Positions 51,560-61,432 of a DNA stretch of 64,000 nt are shown here, piece by piece. Under the pieces are notes generated by a model. The model was not told the DNA's origin, ran no database searches, and saw only the letters and a list, made by a program, of their open reading frames with translations. Every line of letters starts with the position of its first letter. The first letter of the stretch is position 1. The stretch lies in assembly GCA_913057235.1 (NCBI GenBank), contig CAJXNI010000001.1:124001-188000 (forward strand). Reading direction: 5' to 3'. The translations under genes and the position numbers were made by a program. This DNA is from an uncultured Bacteroidota bacterium. Its GTDB lineage: Bacteria > Bacteroidota > Bacteroidia > Flavobacteriales > Schleiferiaceae.

Positions 51560-53329
51560 CTACATCCGCTCAGGTACTTCAATCCCAAGCAGGGCCATGC
51601 CGTTTTTAATGACCGCGGCTACCCTTTCCGAGAGCTTTACTCGGAAGGCTACCACCGCAGGGTCTTCATCGGCTAAAATGGGCACCTGCTGATACAAGGC
51701 GTTGTAGCTTTTTACCAAATCATAAACGAAACTGGCTACAGTGGCCGGGGAGAACTGCTCGGCCGCCTCCATGACCTTTTGGGGGTACTGCACCAGTTGT
51801 TTGCACAGTTCCCGCTCTTGCGGATGCAAGGTTTTGGGGGTACCGCCAAAATCGAAATCTTTGGCTTTGCGCAAAAGGGATTTAATACGCGCGTGGGTGT
51901 ACTGGATGAAAGGTCCGGTATCGCCTTGAAAATCAACTGATTCCTCAGGGTTAAAAAGCATGCGCTTGCGCGGATCTACCCGCAGAATGTAATACTTTAA
52001 AGCACCTAAGCCCACCTGGTGGTAAAGCCGCTGCTTTTCATCTTCCAACATGCCCTCGGTTTTCCCGAGTTCTTCCGAAATTTTCTGGGCCGTACTTTCC
52101 ATTTCCTGCACCAAGTCATCCGCATCAACCACGGTGCCTTCGCGGGATTTCATTTTACCGCTGGGTAAATCTACCATGCCGTAGCTGAGGTGGTACAATC
52201 GCTCAGCCCAGGTATAGCCCAGTTTTTTAAGAATGGCAAAAAGCACTTTAAAATGGTGATCTTGCTCATTGCCTACGGTGTACACCATGCCCGCCATGCC
52301 AAAATCTTCATAGCGCTGAATGGCCGTACCAATGTCTTGGGTCATGTACACGCTGGTACCGTCTTTACGCAGCAAAAGCTTCTCCCCCAGCTTTTCATCT
52401 TCCAAATCACACCAAACTGAACCGTCTTCTTTTTGAAAAAACACGCCTTGGGCCAGGCCTTCTTCTACTACTTTCTTACCCAGTAGGTAGGTTTCACTCT
52501 CGTAGTAGTTTTGGTCAAAGTCTACCCCTAGTTTTTGGTAGGTTTTGGCAAAGCCCTCGTAGACCCAGCCGTTCATTTTTTTCCAGAGCGCCACAGTCTC
52601 TGGGTCATTCGCTTCCCATTTTTGGAGCATCTTACGGGCTTCCTGCATTAAAACAGACTGCTCAGTAGCTTCTTCCTCGGTTAAGCCCTTTTGCTGAAGT
52701 TCAGCCAGTTCTTTTTTAAAGGCCTTATCAAACTCCACGTAATATTTGCCCACCAGGTGGTCGCCCTTGAGGCCACTGCTTTCAAGGGTTTCTCCCTTAC
52801 CAAACTTTTGCCAGGCCAGCATACTTTTGCAGATGTGAATGCCGCGGTCGTTTACAATCTGCACTTTTTTAACTGTTTTGCCAGCTGCTTCTAAAATTTG
52901 CGCTACCGAAAAACCTAGTAGGATATTCCGAATGTGCCCTAAGTGCAAGGGTTTGTTGGTGTTGGGCGAGCTGTACTCTACCAAAATGGTTTCGTCTTGC
53001 CGGGGGGCCCGACCAAAATTCGCTAAATCCTCAATGGCTTCAATCTGCTCAATCCAATAGCCATCGGCAATAGCCAAATTTAAAAAGCCCTTAACCACGT
53101 TAAAACTGGCAATTTCGGGTACCGCTTTTTGCAAATATTCGCCCAACTCCTGAGCCGTGTCTTCGGGTTTTTTGCGGCTGGCGCGTAAGTAGGGAAAAAC
53201 CACCAGGGTTACATCGCCTTCAAACTCTTTGCGGGTGGGCTGTAAATCGGGATTTCCATCGGCTGTAAAGCCATACAACTCTTTTAAGCCTTGGGCTGCT
53301 TTTTGGGCAATGGTTGGGACTAAGCTCAT
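51560..53329 (-). CDS. argS: Arginyl-tRNA synthetase
   Basis: Class I synthetase, 589 residues. The HIGH motif is in SSPNTNKPLHLGHIRNILLG (near residue 120), the KMSKS equivalent is in MVDLPSGKMKSREGTVVD, and the ArgRS-specific N-terminal Add-1 domain and C-terminal DALR anticodon-binding domain (FIQYTHARIKSLLRKA ... VKLSERVAAVIKNGMALLGIEVPERM in part) are present. It starts two bases after the arginase stop codon, so both sit in one transcript. That pairing links arginine use in translation and catabolism only by position. Confidence 0.97.
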   Translation of the reverse strand: MSLVPTIAQKAAQGLKELYGFTADGNPDLQPTRKEFEGDVTLVVFPYLRASRKKPEDTAQELGEYLQKAVPEIASFNVVKGFLNLAIADGYWIEQIEAIEDLANFGRAPRQDETILVEYSSPNTNKPLHLGHIRNILLGFSVAQILEAAGKTVKKVQIVNDRGIHICKSMLAWQKFGKGETLESSGLKGDHLVGKYYVEFDKAFKKELAELQQKGLTEEEATEQSVLMQEARKMLQKWEANDPETVALWKKMNGWVYEGFAKTYQKLGVDFDQNYYESETYLLGKKVVEEGLAQGVFFQKEDGSVWCDLEDEKLGEKLLLRKDGTSVYMTQDIGTAIQRYEDFGMAGMVYTVGNEQDHHFKVLFAILKKLGYTWAERLYHLSYGMVDLPSGKMKSREGTVVDADDLVQEMESTAQKISEELGKTEGMLEDEKQRLYHQVGLGALKYYILRVDPRKRMLFNPEESVDFQGDTGPFIQYTHARIKSLLRKAKDFDFGGTPKTLHPQERELCKQLVQYPQKVMEAAEQFSPATVASFVYDLVKSYNALYQQVPILADEDPAVVAFRVKLSERVAAVIKNGMALLGIEVPERM

Positions 53330-53331
53330 GG

Positions 53332-54282
53332 TTAAAGGTGTTTGGCTTCTATGACTTCCACCACAGGTTTTAAAATCCGAAAGGAGGCCTCAGCCATACT
53401 GTTTCCGTTCATATCCAACAGCGGATTGATTTCCACGATTTCAAAACAGCACAAGCGCGGGTCTTGCACTAATTGCAGGAGGAGCTCCCGTGCTTCCTCT
53501 TCGTACAGTCCGCCCGGTACGGGAGTTCCCGTGCCAACGCTCACGCTGGTGTCCATGGAATCTACGTCAAACGATACATAAATAAGGTCGCATTCTTCCA
53601 GGTATTCTAGGGCTTGTTTAGCCACCGCTTCCACTCCACGTTCACGCAGCTCCTCAACCGGCACATTGGGTATGCCGTACTCTTCGCGTAAATTATCTTC
53701 GGGCTCCTCGGTATCGCGCAAGCCAATAAAAAATAAATCAGAGTGCTTCACCCGCTGGTTGGGACCTTTCATTTCATTCCAGTTCCAGATGGTCTCTTCC
53801 TCAGGCTGGTTGTTTTTGTTTTTAAGATTGTCTTCGTGCAAAGCGGTAGCTAAAGGCATACCGTGCACATTGCCACTGGGGCTGGTGTAGGGTGAGTGCA
53901 AATCGGCATGGGCATCTACCCAAATAACCCCCAGGCGTTTCTTGGGATACGCTTTTTTAATTCCCGCAATGGTGCCACCGGCATTGCTGTGATCACCGGC
54001 AATTACCAAGGGAAAGTTATCCTCCTTAAGGGTACGCCCCACCTGATACTGAATACGGTCATACATGGCCTTTATACCATCCAGTCTTTTGGCGTAGGGC
54101 TCTTGCACCTCCTGGTACAAGCGCTCATTCTCGGTGTCTACCCGGATAATGGGTCGGTTTCTAAAAAAAGTACGGTCGTATTGCAGACTGGCTATTTCTA
54201 AGGCGTTAAGGCCCAGTGAAGCACCACGGGTGCCGGCACCCAGTTCAGACATTACGCCTATGATTTGCAATTGATTTGCCAT
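53332..54282 (-). CDS. rocF: Arginase (ureohydrolase family)
   Basis: Binuclear manganese enzyme that splits arginine to ornithine and urea. Metal-site motifs in order: GDHSNAGGTIAG, DAHADLHSP with SPSGNVHGMP (the Ser-Gly-Asn-His substrate loop of arginases), and SFDVDSMDTSVSVGTGTPVPGGL. The SGNVHG loop favours arginase over formimidoylglutamase or agmatinase. ATG at 54282 (316 residues) gives the usual N-terminus QLQIIGVMSELGAGTRG; the frame is open to 54360, but a perfect -7 promoter box lies within that extension. Urea cycle partners are not nearby. Confidence 0.92.
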   Translation of the reverse strand: MANQLQIIGVMSELGAGTRGASLGLNALEIASLQYDRTFFRNRPIIRVDTENERLYQEVQEPYAKRLDGIKAMYDRIQYQVGRTLKEDNFPLVIAGDHSNAGGTIAGIKKAYPKKRLGVIWVDAHADLHSPYTSPSGNVHGMPLATALHEDNLKNKNNQPEEETIWNWNEMKGPNQRVKHSDLFFIGLRDTEEPEDNLREEYGIPNVPVEELRERGVEAVAKQALEYLEECDLIYVSFDVDSMDTSVSVGTGTPVPGGLYEEEARELLLQLVQDPRLCCFEIVEINPLLDMNGNSMAEASFRILKPVVEVIEAKHL

Positions 54283-54300
54283 AAGAGTGAATTTGGTGGG

Positions 54301-54308
54301 CAAAAGTA
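54301..54308 (-). promoter_or_regulatory. Bacteroidota -7 box (TACTTTTG) for the arginase-argS operon
   Basis: Perfect TAnnTTTG on the minus strand, 18 bases before ATG at 54282. It decides against the longer arginase start at 54360. No strong -33 element. Confidence 0.55.
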
Positions 54309-54466
54309 GGTAACGCCTTGCACTCTTAAAACTGGGGCCATGGTAAAAAAAGTGGCCCAAAGCTTCACCGATGGCTTTTTTAGCGAACCGGTGCAGATTT
54401 ACAGCAATGTTAAAAATGGTTACGGCACGGTGGGCACGTCTGCTCCTAGTTTCAACTTTGTTAACA

Positions 54467-54498
54467 CACGGTAAGCCTACAATATTATGCTATTTTTG
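54467..54498 (+). promoter_or_regulatory. Full Bacteroidota housekeeping promoter for ftsK
   Basis: TTTG at 54467-54470 (-33), a 20-base spacer, and TATTTTTG at 54491-54498 (-7, perfect TAnnTTTG), placing the start of transcription near 54505, shortly before the ATG at 54523. Confidence 0.75.
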
Positions 54499-54522
54499 CC
54501 GCTATAAAGGCAAAGGCACCCT

Positions 54523-56976
54523 ATGGCTAAGTCCAACAAAAAAAAGATTACTAAAAAGAAATCAGGACAAAAAGTTTCGCTAAAGCAACGCATCCAAAAC
54601 CCAGCCAACCGCACCATTTTAGGTTTGCTGGTGATTTTCACGGCCTTGTTTTTATTAGGCGCCTTTATTTCTTTTTTAACCAACTGGCGCTATGATCAAA
54701 ATCTGGTGTGGCAAGACTGGAGATCAGTGTATGGCAACCCCGAACTACAAGCCCAAAATGTGGTGGGCAAATTAGGGGCCGATTTAGGCCACCTTTTTAT
54801 CTACCAATGGTTTGGCATCAGTGCTTTTTTAATACCTATCTTTCTGTTCTTTCTAGGATTACGCCTGGCTCTGAGAGTGCGGCTGGCTCCCTTGAAAAAA
54901 CTGTTTGCCAGCAGCCTGTTTTTTTGCATTTGGTTGCCTACTATCTTAGCTTTCTTTCTTCCCCAGATTCCGATTTTGGCCGGGGCCACCGGCTTTTTTT
55001 TAGAGAGTTGGCTCAGCAGCCTGGCCGGCCCCTTGGGAAGTTTCACGGTATTACTTTTTAGCTTCCTTATTTATGGGGCCTTGCGCTTCCAATGGACACC
55101 CGCAACTTTTGAAAAATTCTTCCAACGCTTTTCGGCGGATGGGTCTAAAAAATCATCGGCCAAAGCCAGCGTAGAAGCCTCAGCACCTGCGCCAGAAGCA
55201 AGTCCCGAATCGGAGCTAATAGAGCCTGAGTCCCCATCGGCCGAAGAGCCTGAAAAACCGGCCACTCTTGAAATTATTGACGAAGCTGCTGCCGAAGAAG
55301 ATATCCAGACTCAGGAAGTGGAATTGAGTGAAACACCCAATCCACTTGAAAGCGCTGGTTCTGAGCCCGAAGAGAACTCGGATTTTGAAATTGAGTCTGT
55401 GGAGACCGAAGAGGAGCTAAGCGAGAAAGAACTGAATCAAAAGATAAAAGATTTTGGTGAGTATGATCCTAAACTGGACCTCTCACGTTTTAAGCTCCCT
55501 ACCATTGAACTGCTTAAAGATTACGGCTCATCCAATATTAAGGTGAACCAGCAGGAGCTGGAAGACAATAAAAACAAGATTGTTGAGACTCTTAATAATT
55601 ACAAGATTGAGATCAGTAAAATAAAGGCCACCATTGGTCCCACGGTTACGCTCTATGAAATTATACCGGCTGCCGGTGTGCGTATTAGTAAGATTAAAAA
55701 TCTGGAAGACGATATTGCCCTTTCGTTGGCCGCTTTAGGTATACGCATTATTGCGCCAATTCCGGGCAAGGGAACTATTGGTATTGAGGTGCCCAGCACC
55801 AGTCCGCAAATGGTACCGATGCGTAATCTTATTGCCAGCGAAAAATTTCAGCAAACCGAAATGGAGCTGCCCATTGCCATGGGCAAAACCATTAGTAATG
55901 AAACCTTCATTACTGATTTAGCCAAAATGCCCCACCTTTTGATGGCAGGGGCCACTGGGCAGGGAAAATCTGTAGGGTTGAATGTAATTCTCACCTCACT
56001 CCTTTACAAAAAGCACCCTAGCCAGGTAAAGTTTGTGCTGGTAGACCCCAAAAAGGTAGAGCTTACCCTATTTAATAAAATAGAACGCCATTACCTGGCC
56101 AAGCTACCCGATAGTGAAGAGGCCATTATCACCGATACCAATAAGGTGATTAATACGCTAAACTCACTGTGCATAGAAATGGACGACCGCTATGAGCTAT
56201 TGAAAAATGCCATGGTGCGCAACATTAAAGAATACAATACCAAATTCATTCAGCGTAGACTTAACCCCGAAGAAGGCCACCGCTACCTACCCTACATTGT
56301 GTTAGTAATTGATGAGTTTGCTGATTTGATTATGACCGCTGGCAAGGAAGTGGAAACGCCCATTGCGCGCCTGGCTCAGTTAGCCAGAGCCATTGGCATT
56401 CATTTAATTGTGGCCACCCAAAGGCCCTCAGTGAATGTAATCACCGGTATCATTAAAGCTAACTTCCCCGCCCGGGCTGCCTTTAGGGTAACCGCCAAAA
56501 TTGATTCCCGCACCATTTTAGACGCAGGCGGTGCCGAGCAGCTGATAGGCAAAGGTGACATGCTCCTGAGTTTAGGTCAGGATATCATCCGCCTGCAATG
56601 CGCGTTTGTAGACACTCCAGAAGTTGAAGACATTACTGATTATATTGGCTCGCAACAAGCTTACCCAGATGCCTACACCCTACCCGAATACAAAGGTGAG
56701 GAAGGCGATGGTGGCGGAGTGGACATTTTGGACCCCAGTGAACGAGATGCATTGTTTGAAGATGCCGCGCGGCTGCTGGTGATTCACCAACAAGGCTCAG
56801 CATCTTTGCTTCAGCGCAAGCTAAAATTGGGCTACAACCGGGCGGGTAGAATTATTGACCAATTGGAAGCAGCCGGTATAATTGGTCCTTTTGAAGGTAG
56901 CAAGGCCCGCCAGGTTCTGGTGCCAGATGAAATGGCTTTGGAACAGTTATTGAAAAACGAGCAAAACAACTCATAA
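54523..56976 (+). CDS. ftsK: DNA translocase FtsK/SpoIIIE
   Basis: 817 residues, moving chromosome ends across the septum during division. N-terminus: a basic start and four membrane helices (residues about 25-200). A Glu/Ser/Pro-rich linker (about 215-305) follows. The motor has LLMAGATGQGKSVGLNVIL (Walker A near residue 480), VLVIDEFADLIM (Walker B) and GIHLIVATQRPSVNVITG. The C-terminal gamma winged helix (ASLLQRKLKLGYNRAGRIIDQLE) recognises orientation sequences. ftsK heads an apparent operon with lolA-like, lptF/G-like and later genes. Confidence 0.97.
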   Translation: MAKSNKKKITKKKSGQKVSLKQRIQNPANRTILGLLVIFTALFLLGAFISFLTNWRYDQNLVWQDWRSVYGNPELQAQNVVGKLGADLGHLFIYQWFGISAFLIPIFLFFLGLRLALRVRLAPLKKLFASSLFFCIWLPTILAFFLPQIPILAGATGFFLESWLSSLAGPLGSFTVLLFSFLIYGALRFQWTPATFEKFFQRFSADGSKKSSAKASVEASAPAPEASPESELIEPESPSAEEPEKPATLEIIDEAAAEEDIQTQEVELSETPNPLESAGSEPEENSDFEIESVETEEELSEKELNQKIKDFGEYDPKLDLSRFKLPTIELLKDYGSSNIKVNQQELEDNKNKIVETLNNYKIEISKIKATIGPTVTLYEIIPAAGVRISKIKNLEDDIALSLAALGIRIIAPIPGKGTIGIEVPSTSPQMVPMRNLIASEKFQQTEMELPIAMGKTISNETFITDLAKMPHLLMAGATGQGKSVGLNVILTSLLYKKHPSQVKFVLVDPKKVELTLFNKIERHYLAKLPDSEEAIITDTNKVINTLNSLCIEMDDRYELLKNAMVRNIKEYNTKFIQRRLNPEEGHRYLPYIVLVIDEFADLIMTAGKEVETPIARLAQLARAIGIHLIVATQRPSVNVITGIIKANFPARAAFRVTAKIDSRTILDAGGAEQLIGKGDMLLSLGQDIIRLQCAFVDTPEVEDITDYIGSQQAYPDAYTLPEYKGEEGDGGGVDILDPSERDALFEDAARLLVIHQQGSASLLQRKLKLGYNRAGRIIDQLEAAGIIGPFEGSKARQVLVPDEMALEQLLKNEQNNS

Positions 56977-56986
56977 TTTTTTTCCT

Positions 56987-57634
56987 ATGCGCAGTGTATA
57001 TCTCGCTTTATGCAGCCTTTTAGCAGTGCCAACCGCATTGTGGGCCCAGAGCTCTCATCAAGAAGCCAAAAACTTATTGGCGCAGTCATCTGCCACCATG
57101 AAAGGCTACGCCACCCTAAAAATTGATTTTGATTACAATTTTGCGAACAATCGAGTAGACCCGCCCATCACGCAAAGCCAAAGTGGCACTATTGCTATAA
57201 AAAGTGATGACTACCACCTGAAGCTAGAAAGTTTAGAACAGTTGAGAGTAGGTAATAAACTGTACAATATTTTGCACGCAGATGAAGAGGTGCAGGTTAC
57301 CCAATATGACCCAGCTGAAGATCAGGGCCTCACCCCTTCTAAAATTTTAGACCTTTTTAGTGAAGGCTACAGCTACAAACTAGGCGGCTCTGAAGTTATA
57401 GATGGCCAAAAAATTCGTTACGTAATTCTTAAGCCCAATGCCAATGAAGAAATTGACAAAATAATGATTGGCATAGAGGCGCAAAGCAAACACATTTATA
57501 GCATGAAACAATGGGGCACCAACGGTACGGTAACCACCCTAAGCGTAAAGAATTTTAGTCCTAACCCGGCTTTGCCCGCCTCCCATTTTAAATTTAACAA
57601 AGCCAACTACCCTGGTTATTACATTGCCCAGTAA
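56987..57634 (+). CDS. LolA-like outer-membrane lipoprotein carrier
   Basis: 215 residues with a signal peptide (VYLALCSLLAVPTALWAQ). The body is the LolA/LolB-like beta sheet cup: SATMKGYATLKIDFDYNF, QSGTIAIKSDDYHLKLE, VQVTQYDPAEDQGLTPSKIL, EIDKIMIGIEAQSKHIYSMKQW and NPALPASHFKFNKANYPGYY. It likely ferries lipoproteins across the periplasm. It lies 10 bases after ftsK and shares one base with the next gene, a common Bacteroidota arrangement. Confidence 0.88.
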   Translation: MRSVYLALCSLLAVPTALWAQSSHQEAKNLLAQSSATMKGYATLKIDFDYNFANNRVDPPITQSQSGTIAIKSDDYHLKLESLEQLRVGNKLYNILHADEEVQVTQYDPAEDQGLTPSKILDLFSEGYSYKLGGSEVIDGQKIRYVILKPNANEEIDKIMIGIEAQSKHIYSMKQWGTNGTVTTLSVKNFSPNPALPASHFKFNKANYPGYYIAQ

Positions 57635-59070
57635 TGAAGATAATTGACCGCTTTGTTCTAAAGTCATTTATCAAACCTTTCATCATCACCTTTTTGGTGA
57701 TGATTCTTTTTCTGCTCATGCAGTTTGTGTGGAAATACATTGACGACTTGGCCGGACGAGGCGTTGAGTGGTACTACATTGCTGAACTGTTATTCTACAC
57801 CTCTGCCACAGTGGTACCCATGGCCTTACCCTTGGCCGTTTTACTCTCTTCCATAATGGTATTGGGAACTATGGGCGAAAATAATGAATTAGCCGCGCTC
57901 AAATCCTCAGGACACTCGCTAATCCGCGTAATGCGACCTCTGATCATTTTCATGGTATTTTTAAGCCTTGGCGCTTTCCTTTTTGCCAACTACGTGATTC
58001 CTGTAGCCAACTTTAAAAGTGAAACTTTGCGGGTAAACATCAGCAATGCCAAACCAGCTTTAAGCATACAGCCCGGAGTTTTTTACGCGGGCATTGAGGG
58101 GTACTCCATTAAAGTGGGTGATAAATACGGGCCTAACCAAAACAAGCTGCGGGAAGTTTTCATTTATGACCACAAGGGCAACAATGGCAATCAAAAAGTG
58201 ATTGTAGCCGAAACAGGCAAAATGCGTGTAACGCCTGATGAACGCTACCTCATCATTAACCTTTACAATGGGCACGTTTATGAAGATTATCCCACTAAAA
58301 AACGCGAAGACCGTGACAATCACCCTTTTGTAAAAACCCGTTTCAAAGAAAATATCATACGCTTTAGCCTCTCTGAATTTCAGCAGGGCGATTTACGGGA
58401 AAGCGGCCGAAAGGATTTTGACATGCTCAATGTAAACCAGCTAAACCTTACGGTAGACAGCTTAAAAACGGTAAAAAGCAACCGGAAGAAAGAGTTTGAA
58501 AAACAAATGCGTAGCCGCTATAACTTTGCGCAATTAGACACCATGCCCCTAGCCTCGGTAGAAATTTCCAGTAACATTCTCAGTAACTTTAAAGAAAATA
58601 CGCAGCCGCGCATTGTGCAAAATGCCATGCGTATTGCCCGTAGCAGCAAAGCCTATTTTACCAATGCCTCTAAAGAGTACGCTTGGCGCGATATTGTAAT
58701 TACCCGTCACATTCTAGAGTGGTGGAAAAAGTTCTCCGTTTCGTTTAGTGTTTTGGTTTTATTTTTCGTGGGCGCTCCCTTGGGTGCTATCATCCGTAAG
58801 GGAGGAATGGGCATGCCCGTGGTAATTAGCGTGGTTATTTTTATTGTGTACCACGTTGGTACAACCAGCTTTGAAAAACTTGGTAGGCACTTAGTTTGGG
58901 ACCCCGTGCCCGCCATGTGGACCGCCAACCTAATATTACTGCCCATTGGGTTTTGGCTCACCTATAAATCGGCTACTGATAGCGTTATTTTTAATGCCGA
59001 GCTGTATTTAAAACCCTTCCAAAAAATTGCCAGATTGCTGGGAACAGCTCAAAAGAAGCCACCAAAATGA
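57634..59070 (+). CDS. LptF/LptG-family permease (LPS export)
   Basis: 478-residue inner-membrane permease of the lipopolysaccharide export ABC complex. Three N-terminal helices (FIKPFIITFLVMILFLLMQF, with VVPMALPLAVLLSSIMVLGTMGENNELAALKSSGHS as the conserved coupling region), a periplasmic beta-jellyroll (about 130-345), and three C-terminal helices (FSVLVLFFVGAPLGAIIRKGGMGMPVVISVVIFIVYHVG in part). GAPLGAIIRKGG is a family hallmark. Which of F or G it is cannot be told. It follows the lolA-like gene with a one-base overlap and ends in ATGA with the next gene. Confidence 0.93.
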   Translation: MKIIDRFVLKSFIKPFIITFLVMILFLLMQFVWKYIDDLAGRGVEWYYIAELLFYTSATVVPMALPLAVLLSSIMVLGTMGENNELAALKSSGHSLIRVMRPLIIFMVFLSLGAFLFANYVIPVANFKSETLRVNISNAKPALSIQPGVFYAGIEGYSIKVGDKYGPNQNKLREVFIYDHKGNNGNQKVIVAETGKMRVTPDERYLIINLYNGHVYEDYPTKKREDRDNHPFVKTRFKENIIRFSLSEFQQGDLRESGRKDFDMLNVNQLNLTVDSLKTVKSNRKKEFEKQMRSRYNFAQLDTMPLASVEISSNILSNFKENTQPRIVQNAMRIARSSKAYFTNASKEYAWRDIVITRHILEWWKKFSVSFSVLVLFFVGAPLGAIIRKGGMGMPVVISVVIFIVYHVGTTSFEKLGRHLVWDPVPAMWTANLILLPIGFWLTYKSATDSVIFNAELYLKPFQKIARLLGTAQKKPPK

Positions 59071-60260
59071 AAGTTCTGGTTCTAAGCAATAAAGTGCCCT
59101 ACCCGGCCCAGGATGGCAGTACGCTAGCAATGAAGAGTATTGTAGACGCTTTGGTGCAGAATAATGCAGAGGTTACCCTGTTGGCTCTAAACACTTTAAA
59201 ACATTGGCAGTCTGCAGAAAGGGCTCAAGAGTTAAAGCCTACTCGCTTAAAGCTGCACTGCTTTGAGGCCAATACCAATATAACGCCTACAGGGGCTTTT
59301 AAAAACTTGCTCAAAAAAGAGGAAGCTTACCACGTAAGTCGCTTCTTTCAAAAACACCTGGCGCAGTTTCTAAGCGCTTTACTGAAAAAAGAGACCATTG
59401 ACATTATTCAATTGGAAGGGCTGGCTATGGCGGTGTACTTGCCCGTAATTCAAGAGCATACCAATACACCTGTAATTTTAAGAGCCCATAATATTGAATA
59501 CAAAATATGGGAACGCCACCTGCCCTATGAGAAAAACCCGCTCAAAAAATACTACCTAAAAATTCAGATTAAACGGCTTAAAAATTTTGAACACTATGCT
59601 TTTTCTAAGGTGCAGGGGGCTGTTTTCATTACAGAGGTAGATCAGGAAAAAGCAAGGCAGTGGGGTTTTAAGAAACCCGCTTGCGCCTTACCCTGCGGAG
59701 TAAACCTTGAAGATTACGCACTAGTAGCTCAAAAACCAGAGTTTGATTTGGTCTATTTGGCCAGCTTTGATTGGCTACCCAATCAACAAGGTTTTGAATG
59801 GTTTATGCATGAAGTGTGGCCTCTGCTAAAAAGCCAAAAACCTGAACTGACCATGGCGCTGGGTGGAAGGCACATGCCTGAGCACTTTAAAAAATTTCAA
59901 GACCAGGGCGTAACCCTTTTCCCAACCGTTAGAGATGCACAAGCCTTTATTCAAAGCGGAAAAATAGTGGTGGTGCCCCTACTGGCGGGCAGCGGTATGC
60001 GCATAAAAATTCTGGAAAGCCTGGCCTTGCAAATGCCAATGGTGACTACGCCTCTGGCAGCTGAAGGTATTCAAATAGAAAATCAAAAACACCTACTTTT
60101 AGCCCAAACACCCCAAGAATTTAGTGAGGCCATTTTGCATTTAGTAGATCATCCGCAGCAGCGTGAAAAAATAGCCCGGGCTGCACGCAGCCAAGTGATA
60201 AAACAATACGACAATCTTAGCCTGGGCGCTCAACTTGTAGATTTCTACCAGCAATTTTGA
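59067..60260 (+). CDS. GT4-family glycosyltransferase
   Basis: 397-residue GT-B enzyme. The N-terminus, VLVLSNKVPYPAQDGSTLAMKSIVDAL, is typical of the sugar transferase PEP-CTERM/EpsH-like subgroup. ILRAHNIEYKIWERH, ALPCGVNLEDYA, LVYLASFDWLPNQQGFEWF and PLLAGSGMRIKILESLALQMPMVTTPLAAEG (donor site Glu) follow. It overlaps the upstream permease gene as ATGA and the downstream GT2 gene as TTGA, so the three are co-translated. A surface-glycan role is inferred. Confidence 0.93.
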   Translation: MKVLVLSNKVPYPAQDGSTLAMKSIVDALVQNNAEVTLLALNTLKHWQSAERAQELKPTRLKLHCFEANTNITPTGAFKNLLKKEEAYHVSRFFQKHLAQFLSALLKKETIDIIQLEGLAMAVYLPVIQEHTNTPVILRAHNIEYKIWERHLPYEKNPLKKYYLKIQIKRLKNFEHYAFSKVQGAVFITEVDQEKARQWGFKKPACALPCGVNLEDYALVAQKPEFDLVYLASFDWLPNQQGFEWFMHEVWPLLKSQKPELTMALGGRHMPEHFKKFQDQGVTLFPTVRDAQAFIQSGKIVVVPLLAGSGMRIKILESLALQMPMVTTPLAAEGIQIENQKHLLLAQTPQEFSEAILHLVDHPQQREKIARAARSQVIKQYDNLSLGAQLVDFYQQF

Positions 60261-61432
60261 ATCTTCTTTTAGAAATAGTGCTATGGGTTTGTTTAACGGG
60301 TATGTTTAGCACCTACCTGCTCTACCCCTTATTTTTACTAAGTACAGCGCCCAAAAAGCCCTCTAAAAAAAAGACCAATATGGCTGGCCGCTGGCCAACG
60401 GTAGAGGTTATTTTTGCGGCCTATAACGAGGAGGCAGTTTTGGAGCAAAAAATTCGCTCGGTACTGCAAAGTAACTATCCAGCCGAAAAACTAAGCCTGC
60501 GTGTAGGTTCAGACCATAGCACAGACAGAACCAATGCTATCCTAAAAAACCTGCAACGTGAATTTCCGAAACGCTTAAAAACCATACTCTTTACCAGTAG
60601 GCAGGGTAAATCTGCCATACTAAACCAATTGGCGCAAAAAAGTACGGCCCAGTACCTGCTACCCACCGATGCCAATATTATTTTTGAGCCGCCAACGGTT
60701 CAAGAACTGGTGGCAGCGGCTCAAGAAAAGGGCGTGGGCGCTTGTGGCGGAAAAATAGAATATGTTGAGGTGCAGGAAAAAGGTATAGCCCAACAGGAGC
60801 GTGATTACTTAAACCTTGAAAACAAAATTAAGTGGGCAGAGAGTTCCAAATGGGGTCTAACCATGGGTTTAGAAGGCGGATGTTATCTTATCAAAAGATC
60901 CCTTTTTCCGGTAATACCGGCCAATTACTTCATGGAAGACTTTTACGTTACGCTGCACACCCTTCAACAAGGTTATAAGGTTACCTTTAACCCCTGCGCC
61001 CGGGTGTTTGAAGATGTAAGCGTTTCAGCGCAGGAAGAGTTTAAGCGTAAAGTGCGCATTAGCATTGGTAATTTTCAAAACTTAAAACATTTCAAGTACC
61101 TTATTTTTCAGCAATTTTGGCCCATCGGCTTTAGCTTTTTATTTCACAAAGTTTTACGTTGGCTTACGCCCTTTTTAATGCTCATTTCTTTTGCCTGCTT
61201 ATTAATTCTTATGTTCTACAGCGGGTTTTATCAGTTAATGGCGCTGGGCTTTATGTTGTTTTTCTTCACAGGTTACCTGGGAGTGTTATTTTCGCAAAGT
61301 TTAAAGGGTACCTGGCTAAAATACCCCGGCCACTTTATTTACATGAACCTGGCCTTACTTAAAGGGTTTGTGCAATACACAAAAGGAGTTACAAGCAATG
61401 CATGGCAACCCACAGCAAGAAATCAAAAGTAA
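60257..61432 (+). CDS. GT2-family membrane glycosyltransferase
   Basis: 391-residue processive-type family 2 glycosyltransferase. An N-terminal helix (IVLWVCLTGMFSTYLLYPLFLL) is followed by the GT-A domain: VEVIFAAYNEEAVLEQKI, RVGSDHSTDRTN (a DxD-like metal site), LLPTDANIIF, GGKIEY, and EDFYVTLHTLQQGY as the acceptor-side ED motif. Then RKVRISIGNFQNL and three C-terminal helices. The QxxRW motif is replaced by KVRIS, so synthase-type polymerisation is less likely. Start is TTG overlapping the stop of the GT4 gene. Confidence 0.92.
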   Translation: MNLLLEIVLWVCLTGMFSTYLLYPLFLLSTAPKKPSKKKTNMAGRWPTVEVIFAAYNEEAVLEQKIRSVLQSNYPAEKLSLRVGSDHSTDRTNAILKNLQREFPKRLKTILFTSRQGKSAILNQLAQKSTAQYLLPTDANIIFEPPTVQELVAAAQEKGVGACGGKIEYVEVQEKGIAQQERDYLNLENKIKWAESSKWGLTMGLEGGCYLIKRSLFPVIPANYFMEDFYVTLHTLQQGYKVTFNPCARVFEDVSVSAQEEFKRKVRISIGNFQNLKHFKYLIFQQFWPIGFSFLFHKVLRWLTPFLMLISFACLLILMFYSGFYQLMALGFMLFFFTGYLGVLFSQSLKGTWLKYPGHFIYMNLALLKGFVQYTKGVTSNAWQPTARNQK

